Shown in pieces: positions 1-9,239 of a stretch of DNA of 62,497 bases (its first letter is position 1; each line of letters opens with the position of its first letter). Below the pieces are notes generated by a model. It saw only the letters and a program-made list of their open reading frames with translations, ran no database searches and was not told the DNA's origin. The stretch is from Planktomarina sp. (GTDB lineage: Bacteria; Pseudomonadota; Alphaproteobacteria; Rhodobacterales; Rhodobacteraceae): assembly GCA_016780825.1 (NCBI GenBank), contig JADHLF010000008.1, positions 1 to 62,497 of the forward strand, given 5' to 3'. Position numbers and translations under genes: made by a program.

Positions 1-622
1 GGCGTCTGTCAGCAGGCTGTTTAAGCGCTTGTGTCATCAGACCAACCCGGCGCGGGAAACTGGCGAGCTCTGGATCCATGCTGGGCAAATCTGTGCCCAA
101 GGCCATAGCGGGGGCGGATTTGGGGCGCATTGGCGTGACATTTGCCTCGGGCAGCTGCGTCACTTCCGCCAATTCTGGAAATAACAGCAGCTGCGTGTCC
201 TCTTCATCTCGCGCAACGCGCGCGCTTAGGACAACAGATTGGCTGAGTTTCGCCGGATCAAAGGGGAGATCAACCACATTTTCCGCGGGTGCCGGAGCTG
301 TGAACGGGCTGGCCGCTCGGCCTGGTTCTATCTGGTGAGGCTCGCTATCAATGGCGGGCGAGAAGCTTTGAACATGCGCCGCACCCTTTTCTCTTAAAAG
401 GGTCTGCACGGCTTTGATGGTCATGCCCTGTTCATGGAGTAAGACCTTTATGCCCCCCAACAGCAGCATATCGGCCATACGATAATAACGCCGCCCCCCG
501 GTGCGTTGCACGGGGGCGACGGCGTCAAATTTGCTTTCCCAAAATCGCAGGACATGCGCCTGTGTTCCAAGCCATGTCGCAACTTCGCTTATGGTTCTGA
601 ACGCATCCGGCGATTTGGCCAC
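1..622 (-). CDS. MerR family transcriptional regulator (partial, 3' end outside window)
   Basis: Reading leftward from a GTG at 622, the product begins VAKSPDAFRTISEVATWLG and continues into an HVLRFWESKF helix and a GGRRYYR wing, a MerR-type winged helix-turn-helix over about residues 9-75. The rest is low-complexity, Pro/Ala/Glu-rich and I see no effector-binding cysteines, so the signal it senses is unknown. The GTG lies 5 nt after the ihfA stop codon, so the gene is probably the last of the yceD-rpmF-plsX-fabH-ihfA-merR operon, a linkage usual in Rhodobacterales. About 207 codons are visible and the stop codon lies beyond the window edge. Confidence 0.8.
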   Translation of the reverse strand, partial: MAKSPDAFRTISEVATWLGTQAHVLRFWESKFDAVAPVQRTGGRRYYRMADMLLLGGIKVLLHEQGMTIKAVQTLLREKGAAHVQSFSPAIDSEPHQIEPGRAASPFTAPAPAENVVDLPFDPAKLSQSVVLSARVARDEEDTQLLLFPELAEVTQLPEANVTPMRPKSAPAMALGTDLPSMDPELASFPRRVGLMTQALKQPADRR

Positions 623-627
623 GATGA

Positions 628-930
628 CTAGCCTTTGTTGCCCTTGGCAACCCGGTCTTTCATCAAATGCGAGGGGCGGAAGGTCAAAACCCTGCGCGGA
701 GTGATCGGGGCCTCTTCACCGGTTTTCGGATTGCGGCCGATACGCGCGGATTTATCGCGAATACCGAATGTGCCAAATGATGAAATTTTTACAGACTCGC
801 CGGCGACCAATGCGTCCGAAATATGTTTCAAAACAGATTCAACCAGATCAGCCGATTCATTGCGCGACAGTCCGACTTCGCGGAAAACTGCTTCACTGAG
901 ATCCATTCGTGTGAGTGTGTTTGACGCCAT
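628..930 (-). CDS. ihfA: Integration host factor subunit alpha
   Basis: This 100-residue protein is a full-length IHF/HU family member. It starts with an amphipathic helical dimer region (LTRMDLSEAVFREVGLSRNE) and has the beta-ribbon arm GRNPKTGEEAPI, with the DNA-intercalating proline at residue 68. It should pair with IHF-beta to bend DNA at promoters and in the nucleoid. It lies 80 bp downstream of fabH and directly before the merR gene, an order common in alphaproteobacteria. It is assigned to the alpha subunit from the sequence pattern and from this conserved neighbourhood. Confidence 0.95.
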   Translation of the reverse strand: MASNTLTRMDLSEAVFREVGLSRNESADLVESVLKHISDALVAGESVKISSFGTFGIRDKSARIGRNPKTGEEAPITPRRVLTFRPSHLMKDRVAKGNKG

Positions 931-1010
931 TTACGTTCCCCCTTGTTACTACACTGTAATTATAGAGAGATAAAAAGGCTTGGCAACTAAAACTCCTGAT
1001 ATGAAGCCAA

Positions 1011-1973
1011 TTACCAGCGAATAACTGCAGTTCCCCAGGCCAAACCGCCGCCAATGGCGCCTGTGACCAAAATATCGCCTTGTTTGATACGATTATCCTG
1101 CGCGGCCACGGCCATCGCAAGAGGAATTGAAGCTGCAGAGGTATTGCCATGGTTGTTTACGGTCATCACGACTCGGTCCATGGGCACTTTGAGCCGTTTG
1201 GACATGCCCTCTAAAATGCGTTTGTTCGCCTGATGAGGCACGATCCAATCCACATCGTCGGTGGTCAGCCCGGCCGCTTCGATGGCCTCAAGCGCCGTGT
1301 TTGACAGCTTCTCCACCGCATGGCGAAAAACCTCTTTGCCCTGCATGCGCAGATGGCCGGTGGTTTGCATGGACACACCGCCATCGACATAAAGAATGTC
1401 TTTGTAGCGCCCATCTGAGCGCAGTGCGGTTGCAAGAATACCGCGATCAGAGGTTTCATCCTCCTGCGCGGCAATCAACATTGCGCCCGCCCCATCTCCA
1501 AATAAGACGCAGGTGCCTCGATCGGTCCAATCCATCAATTTGGAAAATGTCTCCGCTCCGATGACCAAAATGCGATTGGCCTGGCCGCTGGCAATCATAG
1601 AATTCGCGGTGTTGAGCGCAAATAAAAATCCGGCACAGACCGCTTGCACGTCAAAGGCAAAACCGTGGTTCATGCCAAGCCCATGCTGCACCATCGTGGC
1701 GGCCGAGGGGAAGGTAAGATCGGCGGTTGAGGTCGCCAGAATGATCGCGTCGACCTCGGCAACGCTGCATCCGGCATTGGCCAAAGCCGCTTGCGCGGCC
1801 TTGATTCCCATATCAGAGGTCGTTTCCCCCTCAGCGGCGAAATGGCGGCGTTCGATGCCCGTGCGACTGCGAATCCAGGCGTCGTTGGTGTCTAGGGTTG
1901 CTTCAAATTCCGCATTCTCCACCACGCGTTCGGGCAGGTAGTGGCCAATGGATTCAACAACTGCTCTACGCAT
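1011..1973 (-). CDS. fabH: 3-oxoacyl-ACP synthase III (FabH)
   Basis: FabH condenses acetyl-CoA with malonyl-ACP to start type II fatty acid synthesis in the cytoplasm. The 320-residue product has the complete catalytic triad: Cys113 in VQAVCAGF, His247 in VPHQANKR and Asn277 in NNHGNTSA, closely matching the spacing of the E. coli enzyme (112/244/274). A C-terminal glycine-rich loop (GAIGGGLAWG) is also present. It follows plsX after 2 nt, so the two are probably co-transcribed and translated together. Confidence 0.97.
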   Translation of the reverse strand: MRRAVVESIGHYLPERVVENAEFEATLDTNDAWIRSRTGIERRHFAAEGETTSDMGIKAAQAALANAGCSVAEVDAIILATSTADLTFPSAATMVQHGLGMNHGFAFDVQAVCAGFLFALNTANSMIASGQANRILVIGAETFSKLMDWTDRGTCVLFGDGAGAMLIAAQEDETSDRGILATALRSDGRYKDILYVDGGVSMQTTGHLRMQGKEVFRHAVEKLSNTALEAIEAAGLTTDDVDWIVPHQANKRILEGMSKRLKVPMDRVVMTVNNHGNTSAASIPLAMAVAAQDNRIKQGDILVTGAIGGGLAWGTAVIRW

Positions 1974-1975
1974 CG

Positions 1976-3061
1976 TTAGTTCCCGTCTTCTTCGCGGTCC
2001 TCTGCGAACCCGTTGACCGAAGCCACGCGCGCGGCGAGCTTGGTGCTAAACTTTGCTGAACCTAGACGATAGGCCAGGCCAACCGCCGCCGCAACTCCTG
2101 TTGCGTCTGCTGCGCCATGGGATTTCACCACTGTGCCATTGAGACCCAAGAATACACCTCCATTCACCCGGCGCGGGTCTGTGGTGCGTTTGAGGCGGCT
2201 GAGCGGACCATAGGCTAGAATCGCAGAGAGTTTGGCGAGCAAATTATGTTTAAAAGATTGCCGCAGGGCTGTGCCAATAAAACTCGCCGTGCCTTCGGCG
2301 GTTTTCAGCGCAACATTGCCCGTAAATCCGTCGGTGACAACCACATCGACCCGATCCGATGGAATATCGCCACCCTCGACAAAGCCGATAAATTCAAACT
2401 GTCCGCTTTCTGCCGCCTCTTTGATCAGATCATGCGCAGCCTTCAGCTCAGCGCGGCCCTTATGCTCTTCGGTGCCGACGTTCAGCAGCCCCACCCGTGG
2501 CCGTGTCACCGCAAAGCCATTGCGCGCGTAAGACGCGCCCATCAAGGCAAATTGGAGCAAATCACTTTCATCGGCCCGCACATCGGCGCCCACGTCAAGC
2601 ATGACATTGAAGCCGTTGGGTCCGAAAGACGGCCAAAGAATCGCAATCGCAGGTCGGTTGATGCCCGCCATTTTGCGCAGGCGTACCATTGAAATGGCCA
2701 TCAAAGCGCCTGTATTGCCGCAGGAGACGCAGGCATCGGCCTCCTGTTGCTTGACAGAAGTCACGGCTGACCACATCGAGGTGCCCTTGCCATGGCGCAT
2801 CACTTGGCTGGGCTTGTCCTCCATGGAAACGGCGCGCTCAGCATGCACGATGGTGCAGAATTCTTCGAGATTGTGCTTGTCAATCAAAGGCGCCAGCACC
2901 GCTTCGGGGCCATGCACCAAAAACCGAATATTTGAATACATATGCACAGCACGCAAAAGCCCGGCGATAATCACACCGGGCCCTTTGTCTCCCCCCATGG
3001 CATCAACGGATATGACAACATTTGAGTTGGGTCCGCTTGCGATGGTTTGGGTGTCCGACAT
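1976..3061 (-). CDS. plsX: Phosphate acyltransferase PlsX
   Basis: PlsX converts acyl-ACP and inorganic phosphate to acyl-phosphate, the donor used by PlsY in phosphatidic acid synthesis. The 361-residue product has the family N-terminus (VISVDAMGGDKGPGVII), a SNTG-type CGNTGALMA loop and the TDGFTGNVALKTAEG segment. Length is usual for the family. It lies 29 nt after rpmF and 2 nt before fabH, the canonical rpmF-plsX-fabH lipid cluster. The ATG at 3061 is followed by a 14-residue leader (MSDTQTIASGPNSN) before the conserved core, which is acceptable for this group. Confidence 0.96.
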   Translation of the reverse strand: MSDTQTIASGPNSNVVISVDAMGGDKGPGVIIAGLLRAVHMYSNIRFLVHGPEAVLAPLIDKHNLEEFCTIVHAERAVSMEDKPSQVMRHGKGTSMWSAVTSVKQQEADACVSCGNTGALMAISMVRLRKMAGINRPAIAILWPSFGPNGFNVMLDVGADVRADESDLLQFALMGASYARNGFAVTRPRVGLLNVGTEEHKGRAELKAAHDLIKEAAESGQFEFIGFVEGGDIPSDRVDVVVTDGFTGNVALKTAEGTASFIGTALRQSFKHNLLAKLSAILAYGPLSRLKRTTDPRRVNGGVFLGLNGTVVKSHGAADATGVAAAVGLAYRLGSAKFSTKLAARVASVNGFAEDREEDGN

Positions 3062-3090
3062 TGAGATGTATTCCCTTTGAATACGGGCGC

Positions 3091-3297
3091 TTATGCCGCG
3101 TCTTCGTCGAGATCTACTTCCTCAGTCGTCGCAATTACTTCACGGTCATCATAATGACCGCAAGATGCGCAAACGTGATGCGGGCGCTTAAGCTCACCGC
3201 AGTTTGTGCACTCATTTGGGTTTGCCGCAACGAGTGCGTCATGTGAGCGTCGCATGCCACGACGGCTCCGTGTAATCTTACTTTTTGGGACAGCCAT
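3091..3297 (-). CDS. rpmF: 50S ribosomal protein L32
   Basis: This 68-residue protein is ribosomal protein L32 of the large subunit. It begins MAVPKSKITRSRRGMRRSHD, the L32 signature, and carries a zinc ribbon with Cys30, Cys33, Cys43 and Cys46. The acidic tail (TTEEVDLDEDAA) is longer than in enteric L32 but is common in alphaproteobacteria. It sits between the DUF177 gene and plsX, its usual place. Confidence 0.97.
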   Translation of the reverse strand: MAVPKSKITRSRRGMRRSHDALVAANPNECTNCGELKRPHHVCASCGHYDDREVIATTEEVDLDEDAA

Positions 3298-3505
3298 GTC
3301 ACAACCTCGAGCTAGGGGCGTTACGCCCTGTTAATACTGAATTCGGCGCGTCGTCGCCAAACAAAAGCACAGAGCCCAGCTCGGCACCTTGAGTGGCGCT
3401 TAAATACTTGGATTGAGTATTATTTCAAGCCCCAAACGGCGCCGATCACATATATTTCCTGCGATTTTTCAAAAAAATTCTGCAAACCTCTGTTTCATCA
3501 CGCAG

Positions 3506-4048
3506 TTACTGCAATTTATCTTTTAACCCGGCCAGCACGGAAAAGGGTCTGGCGGCCTCATCGGTCAGGGGCGTGACGCCGGGCGGGGCAAATTCGGCCG
3601 TTTTAAGCTCGGCCCCTTCCGCGCGGGGATAGTCTGGCAATGCAAGCGACAGGGCTTCACAAAAGACACGTCCGAGATCAATGACCTCTTCCAATTGTTC
3701 CTCACTGTCATCGTCTGGAATTTCATGCTCGGGCCCCGAATGGTTCAGGGCACTGGGAGACTTGCGAAACCTGCGGATCACTGGCGTGTCGATGCGGCAG
3801 CGCACCGGGACGAGGGTCAGGCTGCACGCCTGCTCGACCGTCGCACCCAATGCTCCGTTAAGTTCCCAATCGCCCTTGCCAATCGGCAAAATTGTGCCTG
3901 AAAACTTAATCTTGCGCAGGCTCAGAAGGTCCAATTGCGCAATAATTTCGGAAATATCCGCTTCGGACAGTGCCAGATCGAAGTTGACGCCTTTGTTTTG
4001 CACCAGGTGCTTCAACTCTAGACTGGGGTGAGCATGGTTCGGCCGCAT
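3506..4048 (-). CDS. YceD / DUF177 family protein
   Basis: The product is a DUF177 (YceD) protein, a family almost always found just upstream of rpmF and thought to act in 23S rRNA or ribosome assembly. I chose the ATG at 4048 (180 residues), which has a GGAG Shine-Dalgarno sequence 7-8 nt upstream and matches the family N-terminus (ELKHLVQNKGVNFDL). An ATG at 4096 and a start at 4198 would extend it, but the longest form runs into the divergent bamE gene. The middle has the usual GTILPIGKGDWELNGALGA strands and an acidic patch (PDDDSEEQLEEVIDLG). The 208-bp gap to rpmF suggests that rpmF may have its own promoter. Confidence 0.88.
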   Translation of the reverse strand: MRPNHAHPSLELKHLVQNKGVNFDLALSEADISEIIAQLDLLSLRKIKFSGTILPIGKGDWELNGALGATVEQACSLTLVPVRCRIDTPVIRRFRKSPSALNHSGPEHEIPDDDSEEQLEEVIDLGRVFCEALSLALPDYPRAEGAELKTAEFAPPGVTPLTDEAARPFSVLAGLKDKLQ

Positions 4049-4136
4049 CTGCGCTCCATTCTTGAATTCATAATTCGGCTTCGTTAGCATAGTCATAATT
4101 GGCGGGGGCTTTTCTCGCAAGACAACAGGGACATTC

Positions 4137-4586
4137 ATGCTAAATAAAACAAAGACGACTGTGGTTGGGTTGTGTCTTTTTGCGGTGATATCATGCACGC
4201 CGGTCTACCGCAATCATGGCTACACCCCCTCCGAAACGCAGCTGGCGAATCTGGTCGTCGGTGTGGACACGCGCGCAACAGTCGAGGAAACTCTCGGCCC
4301 GCCGACGATTTCGGACGCGGAAACAGGCCGCCTTTATTATATTTCAAGCCGCTGGCGGCACTATGGAATGAACCCGCCCAAACCCATTTCACGAAATATT
4401 GTGGCCGTCGCATTGGATTCGTCTGAGGTTGTGGCGAATATCAGCCGTTACGGCCTTGAGGATGGCGAAATTGTGGCGCTGACGCGCCGCGTGACCGACG
4501 GCGGCACGGAAGAGATTAGCTTCCTGCGTCAGTTGCTTGGCAATATTGGACGCTTTGACGCCAGCGACATTTTGAGCGAGCCTTAA
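4137..4586 (+). CDS. bamE: Outer membrane protein assembly factor BamE (SmpA/OmlA lipoprotein)
   Basis: BamE is a small lipoprotein of the BAM complex that inserts beta-barrel proteins into the outer membrane. The 149-residue precursor has a short basic start, a hydrophobic stretch and a lipobox (VISC) that puts the lipidated cysteine at residue 20. The mature part shows the family pattern: a helical region ending in VGVDTRATVEETLGPPTISD, then YYISSRW. It is divergent from the DUF177 gene and its last 4 nt overlap the convergent msrB. The C-terminal part after about residue 115 is less conserved. Confidence 0.87.
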   Translation: MLNKTKTTVVGLCLFAVISCTPVYRNHGYTPSETQLANLVVGVDTRATVEETLGPPTISDAETGRLYYISSRWRHYGMNPPKPISRNIVAVALDSSEVVANISRYGLEDGEIVALTRRVTDGGTEEISFLRQLLGNIGRFDASDILSEP

Positions 4587-4981
4587 TCCGCGTCCTCGCT
4601 GTGAAACTTGAGCGCAACGCCGTTCATGCAATAGCGCAAGCCCGTCGGAGCGGGACCATCAGGGAAGACATGGCCCAAATGCGCCGCGCAGGCGGTGCAA
4701 TGCACCTCTGTGCGGGTGGAGAACCAGGAATTGTCAATGCTTTCACCAATTGGTGCTCCCGCCATGGGCTGGGTAAAGGACGGCCAGCCGGTTCCACTGT
4801 CAAATTTATCCTCTTGTGAAAACAACGGCGCCCCGCAGCACACACAGGCGAAATAACCCGCCTCTTTGGAGAAGTTGTCGTGGCTAAAGGCCCGCTCTGT
4901 CCCGTGTTTTCGCGTGACCTTATAGGCCAGAGGAGACAGAATTTCTTGCCACTCCTGATCTGATTTCTCGATCTCAGCCAT
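4583..4981 (-). CDS. msrB: Peptide-methionine (R)-S-oxide reductase MsrB
   Basis: MsrB reduces methionine-R-sulfoxide in oxidised proteins. The 132-residue product has the zinc pairs Cys46/Cys49 and Cys95/Cys98, the GTGWPSF core and the catalytic cysteine at 118 in RYCMNG. This is a full-length, single-domain, cytoplasmic form without a signal peptide. It is convergent with bamE, with a 4-nt overlap of the two stop regions. Confidence 0.97.
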   Translation of the reverse strand: MAEIEKSDQEWQEILSPLAYKVTRKHGTERAFSHDNFSKEAGYFACVCCGAPLFSQEDKFDSGTGWPSFTQPMAGAPIGESIDNSWFSTRTEVHCTACAAHLGHVFPDGPAPTGLRYCMNGVALKFHSEDAD

Positions 4982-5085
4982 AAAACCTCCAAATAGTTTT
5001 GCCCAAACGGCCCATTTTGTGATAGTCTATCAGCGGATTTCGCATTATAAAACAGCCATTATTTTCAAATGGATTGTTGTGACTC

Positions 5086-5838
5086 ATGGGGCGGCCGGAG
5101 CTTCAATTTCAAAATTTTACCCGAGGTGGCCTCAAGGTCGAGCTGTGCCAATCTGAACAGAGCCTTCGAAAGCTGTGGCACTTCCGCAATGTGATTTTTC
5201 GCGGTGGGCGGCCGGGGGACGACCGCGATATTTGGGATGAGCATTACTTAAACTTTTGCATTAAATCCATTGATAAAAATATTGTTTTAGGATGCTTTAG
5301 GCTGGGAGTATTTCCGAATGGCGCGCAAGCCGTGCGGGGGTATTCGGCGCAGTTTTTTGATCTGTCGCCGCTGGCCTCTTTTGATTGGCCCGTGTTGGAA
5401 TTGGGGCGGTTTGGCATTGATCCACAGCGCGCAAATTCCGATGTTTTTCGCTTGGCTTGGGGCGTTGTCACGCAGCTGGTCGATCAAAACAACGTTTCAT
5501 TTCTATTTGGATGCAGTTCATTTGCCGGCACGCAACCTTCTGCGCATAGCGGGGCCTTTCGCTATCTTTGCCGCAACAACCATATCGCACCGGACAGTTG
5601 GCGCCCGGTGTTGCAGGGTGGGTATCCTTTGGTGCGGGCATTGGAAGATCACAAGGAGGGCATGGTGACCGATTTGCCGCCTCTGCTGCGGGCCTATTTG
5701 GGCCTTGGCGGCAAAGTGAGCGATCACGCGGCCATTGATCCGGATCTCGGGACCACTGTGCTCTTTACTGGGGTGAACGTGGCACAGGTTCCACAAAAAA
5801 GAGCACAGCGCTTGCGGGCAATCCTCGCGGCGCATTGA
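5086..5838 (+). CDS. olsB: GNAT-like N-acyltransferase, OlsB type (ornithine lipid synthesis)
   Basis: The 250-residue product resembles the OlsB/hemolysin-like acyltransferases, which transfer a 3-hydroxyacyl group from ACP to ornithine to make lyso-ornithine lipid. Supporting segments are LWHFRNVIFRGG near the N-terminus, VLGCFRLGVF, the LELGRFGIDPQ core around residue 110 and FLFGCSSFAGT. Ornithine lipids are usual in roseobacters. The second acyltransferase (OlsA) is not adjacent; the next gene is an ABC-F protein 31 nt downstream. The acyltransferase family is well supported; the substrate is inferred. Confidence 0.72.
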   Translation: MGRPELQFQNFTRGGLKVELCQSEQSLRKLWHFRNVIFRGGRPGDDRDIWDEHYLNFCIKSIDKNIVLGCFRLGVFPNGAQAVRGYSAQFFDLSPLASFDWPVLELGRFGIDPQRANSDVFRLAWGVVTQLVDQNNVSFLFGCSSFAGTQPSAHSGAFRYLCRNNHIAPDSWRPVLQGGYPLVRALEDHKEGMVTDLPPLLRAYLGLGGKVSDHAAIDPDLGTTVLFTGVNVAQVPQKRAQRLRAILAAH

Positions 5839-5869
5839 CGCCGCCGCCATGAGCGCCTAGCTGCAGCCT

Positions 5870-7684
5870 ATGGCACGTGCACCTTTGATCCAACTCTCCG
5901 ATATATCGCTGACCTTTGGCGGTCATCCGGTCTTTTCTGATCTTGGCTTCGTCGTTCAGACGGGCGATCGTCTCTCGTTGGTGGGACGAAATGGATCAGG
6001 CAAATCCACTTTGATGAAGGTCATGGCCGGGCTGGTTGAGGCCGATACCGGGCAACGGGTGATCCCGCCTGGCGTCAGTGTCGGCTATATGGAGCAAGAC
6101 CCTGATTTATCACAGTTTGAAACTCTCGGAGATTTTGCCCTTTCGGCGCTTGATGTCTCTGAACACTATAAGGTTGAAATTGCAGCAGAGGGCCTGAAGT
6201 TCGATCCTGACCGTCCGGTAAAAACCGCCTCTGGAGGTGAGCGGCGGCGGGCGGCTTTGGCCAAGCTCATGGCGGAAGATCCCGAGCTGATGCTGTTGGA
6301 CGAGCCGACCAACCACCTTGATATTGAGGCTATTTCCTGGCTGGAAACCACGTTGCGCGAGAGTCGAAACAGTTTTGTAGTGATTTCCCATGACCGTGCG
6401 TTTTTAACCGCTTTAACTCGCGCGACCCTATGGATCGACCGAGGCGCGGTGCGCCGCCTTGAGCAAGGGTTTGGAAGTTTTGAAGCTTGGCGCGACAAAA
6501 TATGGGAAGAAGAAGATCAACAGCGGCACAAGCTCAATCGCAAGATCAAAGCGGAGGCCCGTTGGGCGGTCGAGGGTATCTCAGCGCGGCGCAAACGCAA
6601 CCAAGGGCGCGTGCGGGCCCTGGGCGAGTTGCGTGCCGAGCGGGCGGCGCAAATCAACCGACAATCCACGGCCGCCATGGCGTTTGATTCGGGGCAAAAA
6701 TCTGGAGCCAAGGTGATTGAGGCCAAAAACTTGGACCTAGCCTTTGGCGAATTGCAGATTTTGAAAGATTTTTCACTGACGGTTCAACGTAAAGATCGCG
6801 TGGCGCTGGTGGGCCCGAATGGGGTTGGCAAAACGACATTGATCAAAACCCTTTTGGGCGAGCAGGCCCCTGATCGGGGCAGCGTGAAACTGGGCACGAA
6901 CCTGCAAATTGCGGTATTTGACCAAGGTCGCACGCGGTTGGATCCCGATCTGAGCCTATGGGAAGCGCTGACCAGCGATCCGACCATGGCGGTCTCAGGT
7001 CGTTCTGATCAAATCATGGTGCGGGGCACACCGAAGCATGTGGTCGGCTATCTCAAGGATTTTCTATTTGCCGAAGAGCAAATGCGTGCGCCCGTTCGGG
7101 CGCTGTCGGGGGGCGAGAAAGCGCGGCTTTTGCTGGCCCGCCTGATGGCACAAGAAAGCAACCTGTTGATTTTGGATGAGCCAACCAATGATCTGGACAT
7201 TGAAACCTTAGATCTGCTGCAAGATGTCTTGGGCGACTATGATGGCACGGTCTTGCTGGTCAGTCACGATCGTGATTTTCTCGACCGCGTCGCCACCACA
7301 ACCATTGCGTTAGAGCCCGGCGGTCAGGCCACTGTCTACGCGGGCGGCTGGAGCGATTATCAGGCACAAAAACCCAGAGCCGCGGGCAGCAAAGCGGCCA
7401 AGCAAGCCACGAAACACAGCGCGGCCAAGGCCAAAATGGCAACCGCCGAGGTGAAAACGGCGCTGTCTTTCACAGAAAAGCACCGTTTGGAGGCTTTGCC
7501 GGCTGAAATCGCCCGCATGGAAGCTGAGATTGGGAAATTGGAAGAGTTGCTCGGTCAGCCGAATCTTTTCACCGAGCAGCCGCTAAAATTCAACAAGGCC
7601 ACAGCGCTCTTGCTCGAGCGGCAGGAAGCCTTGGCGGCGGCTGAAGCGCAATGGCTTGAGCTGGAGGAAAAAGCGGGCGGATAA
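5870..7684 (+). CDS. uup: ABC-F family ATPase, Uup-like
   Basis: The 604-residue soluble protein has two ABC ATPase domains and no membrane segments, the ABC-F layout. Domain 1 has Walker A GRNGSGKST (about residues 39-47), signature SGGERRR and LLDEPTNHLD. Domain 2 has GPNGVGKTT, LSGGEKARL and LILDEPTNDLD. A basic linker joins the domains, and a C-terminal Lys/Glu-rich, probably coiled-coil tail (about 500-604) is the Uup feature linked to DNA or ribosome binding. ABC-F proteins act on ribosomes; Uup is also tied to precise excision of transposons in E. coli. It may be co-transcribed with the olsB-like gene. Confidence 0.88.
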   Translation: MARAPLIQLSDISLTFGGHPVFSDLGFVVQTGDRLSLVGRNGSGKSTLMKVMAGLVEADTGQRVIPPGVSVGYMEQDPDLSQFETLGDFALSALDVSEHYKVEIAAEGLKFDPDRPVKTASGGERRRAALAKLMAEDPELMLLDEPTNHLDIEAISWLETTLRESRNSFVVISHDRAFLTALTRATLWIDRGAVRRLEQGFGSFEAWRDKIWEEEDQQRHKLNRKIKAEARWAVEGISARRKRNQGRVRALGELRAERAAQINRQSTAAMAFDSGQKSGAKVIEAKNLDLAFGELQILKDFSLTVQRKDRVALVGPNGVGKTTLIKTLLGEQAPDRGSVKLGTNLQIAVFDQGRTRLDPDLSLWEALTSDPTMAVSGRSDQIMVRGTPKHVVGYLKDFLFAEEQMRAPVRALSGGEKARLLLARLMAQESNLLILDEPTNDLDIETLDLLQDVLGDYDGTVLLVSHDRDFLDRVATTTIALEPGGQATVYAGGWSDYQAQKPRAAGSKAAKQATKHSAAKAKMATAEVKTALSFTEKHRLEALPAEIARMEAEIGKLEELLGQPNLFTEQPLKFNKATALLLERQEALAAAEAQWLELEEKAGG

Positions 7685-7692
7685 ACCGCCCG

Positions 7693-7710
7693 CAATTGAC
7701 CCCTCAATTG
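7693..7710. terminator. Small inverted repeat between convergent genes
   Basis: CAATTGA and TCAATTG form a perfect 7-bp stem with a 4-nt CCCC loop, between the stop codon of the ABC-F gene and that of the convergent methyltransferase gene. There is no T-run on either side, so this is at best a weak or factor-dependent bidirectional terminator. Confidence 0.3.
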
Positions 7711-9239
7711 AGATGAATTTTGAAGCGCTGGCGAATTTGCGCGTCTACCTCCGGTGGCAATGCGGCCGGTGTTGGCGCGGCGATCAAAGCCTCTTTTCGC
7801 GCCACTGCCTGTTCGATGAGGTCAGGCCGATCTTTTTCCTGCCACTCTTTGGGGGAGCTGCGATCCGCCAAAACCGGGTAGATATATTCGGTCTGCATCA
7901 AGGACAGGGTTTGATCCGAGCCGAGATAATGACCCGGCCCGCCCAGACAGGTCGCGCGCATGGTCTCAAGACCCACCGTGTCTTCAGTCACTTCAATGCC
8001 GCGCACGCAGCGCATAGCCTGTCCCAGCAAATCATCGCCTAAGATAAGAGATTCATGGCAAAATCCCAGAAGAGAGGCATGCATTCCAGCGGCCTCATAG
8101 ACCATATTCAATCCGGTCAACCCGGCCATGACGTTTGACATGGCTTGCTCCCAACCCGCTTGCATATCGGGCAGTTTCGCATCCGCAATGCCGGCTGCCG
8201 CGCCGCCGGGCAGGCCATAGTAATGGTGCATCTGCGCACAGCCCGCGGTGAGAAGGGCCTGCTCGCCAGATCCGCCGGACATGGCGCCCGTGCGCAGATC
8301 CGACACAAAGGGCCAGGTTCCAAATATGGCTGGGTGACCGGGTTTGATCGCGTTGACATAGACCAGCCCGGCCAGACATTCCGCAACGGCCTGCACAATC
8401 GCGCCGGCGATCGGCGCGGGGGCGGTGGCGCCTGCTTGCCCGGCACTGAGAAGCAAAATAGGCATGCCGCCTGCAATGCATTTCTCCATAACCTGGCAGC
8501 TCTCGGTGGCGAATTTCATCGGAGGCACCACGAAGCAATTGGAATTGGACACAAAAGGACGTTCGCGCCATTTGTCCTCACCGCCGGCAATCATATGCAG
8601 CATTTCAAAGGCATCATCGACAAAACTAGGCTCGGTGAAGGAGGTGCCGATGTGTTTTTCCGTACCGGTGGCGCAGGCGTATATCGTATTGAGGTCCATC
8701 TCTCTATTGTCGAGAATATCGCGGCAGACCATCGGTCTTTGCACGAAATGAATATTGTCCAAATGTTCCACAATGCGCGCGGCATTGTGCAAATCACGGA
8801 CGGTGGATTCACGGTAACTGCGGGTTTGGACGTCAACCATATGCACCGCCGCCCCGGCGGTGCCGTAATGAACCTTCTTTCCGCTGAGGTGTAGATCGTG
8901 TTTCGGGTTGCGCGCGAAAAGCGTGATCTCGCGATTGGCTTTGACCAGCATATCTTCGATCAATGCACGCGGGTAACGCAACCGCCCATCATCCCCAAGA
9001 ATGGCGCCAGCGCCGACCATGATATCAATGCCAGATTGCGGCGCATCGGCCAGACCGATCTCTTCAAGGGCGCAGAGCGCCGCTTCATTGATGCGCTCCA
9101 TGTCTAACTGACTGAGTGGCTTATAAGTGCCGCCTTGCATACCGGGGCGGACGGGACGCATTGCATCCGATAGAGGGGCGGCTCTGGCTGCTTTACGCGC
9201 AGCCCGGCCACCAGCGCGGCGGTTTTGGGTATCTGTCAT
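7704..9239 (-). CDS. Trimethylamine methyltransferase (MttB) family protein, non-pyrrolysine
   Basis: The 511-residue product belongs to the MttB superfamily of corrinoid-dependent methyltransferases. Recognisable segments are GGTYKPLSQLDMERINEAAL, KVHYGTAGAAVHMVD, NPRKHDL-like early motifs and LGGPGHYLGSDQTL near the C-terminus. No in-frame amber codon interrupts it, so it is not a pyrrolysine enzyme; such homologues demethylate quaternary amines such as glycine betaine, proline betaine or carnitine in other bacteria. No corrinoid protein or methyl-THF transferase gene is adjacent. A probable reactivating protein for this enzyme class is encoded at 54259-56298. Family is certain; substrate is unknown. 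Confidence 0.9.
   Translation of the reverse strand: MTDTQNRRAGGRAARKAARAAPLSDAMRPVRPGMQGGTYKPLSQLDMERINEAALCALEEIGLADAPQSGIDIMVGAGAILGDDGRLRYPRALIEDMLVKANREITLFARNPKHDLHLSGKKVHYGTAGAAVHMVDVQTRSYRESTVRDLHNAARIVEHLDNIHFVQRPMVCRDILDNREMDLNTIYACATGTEKHIGTSFTEPSFVDDAFEMLHMIAGGEDKWRERPFVSNSNCFVVPPMKFATESCQVMEKCIAGGMPILLLSAGQAGATAPAPIAGAIVQAVAECLAGLVYVNAIKPGHPAIFGTWPFVSDLRTGAMSGGSGEQALLTAGCAQMHHYYGLPGGAAAGIADAKLPDMQAGWEQAMSNVMAGLTGLNMVYEAAGMHASLLGFCHESLILGDDLLGQAMRCVRGIEVTEDTVGLETMRATCLGGPGHYLGSDQTLSLMQTEYIYPVLADRSSPKEWQEKDRPDLIEQAVARKEALIAAPTPAALPPEVDAQIRQRFKIHLN

Noticed and set aside
8145..8894. Long open frame antisense to the MttB-family gene
   Set aside because: It is fully contained in the opposite strand of a clearly conserved gene, has no family resemblance and is a by-product of GC-biased third codon positions.
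7704..9239. Pyrrolysine-containing trimethylamine methyltransferase
   Set aside because: The reading frame is full length with no in-frame amber codon and no pyl genes are present.
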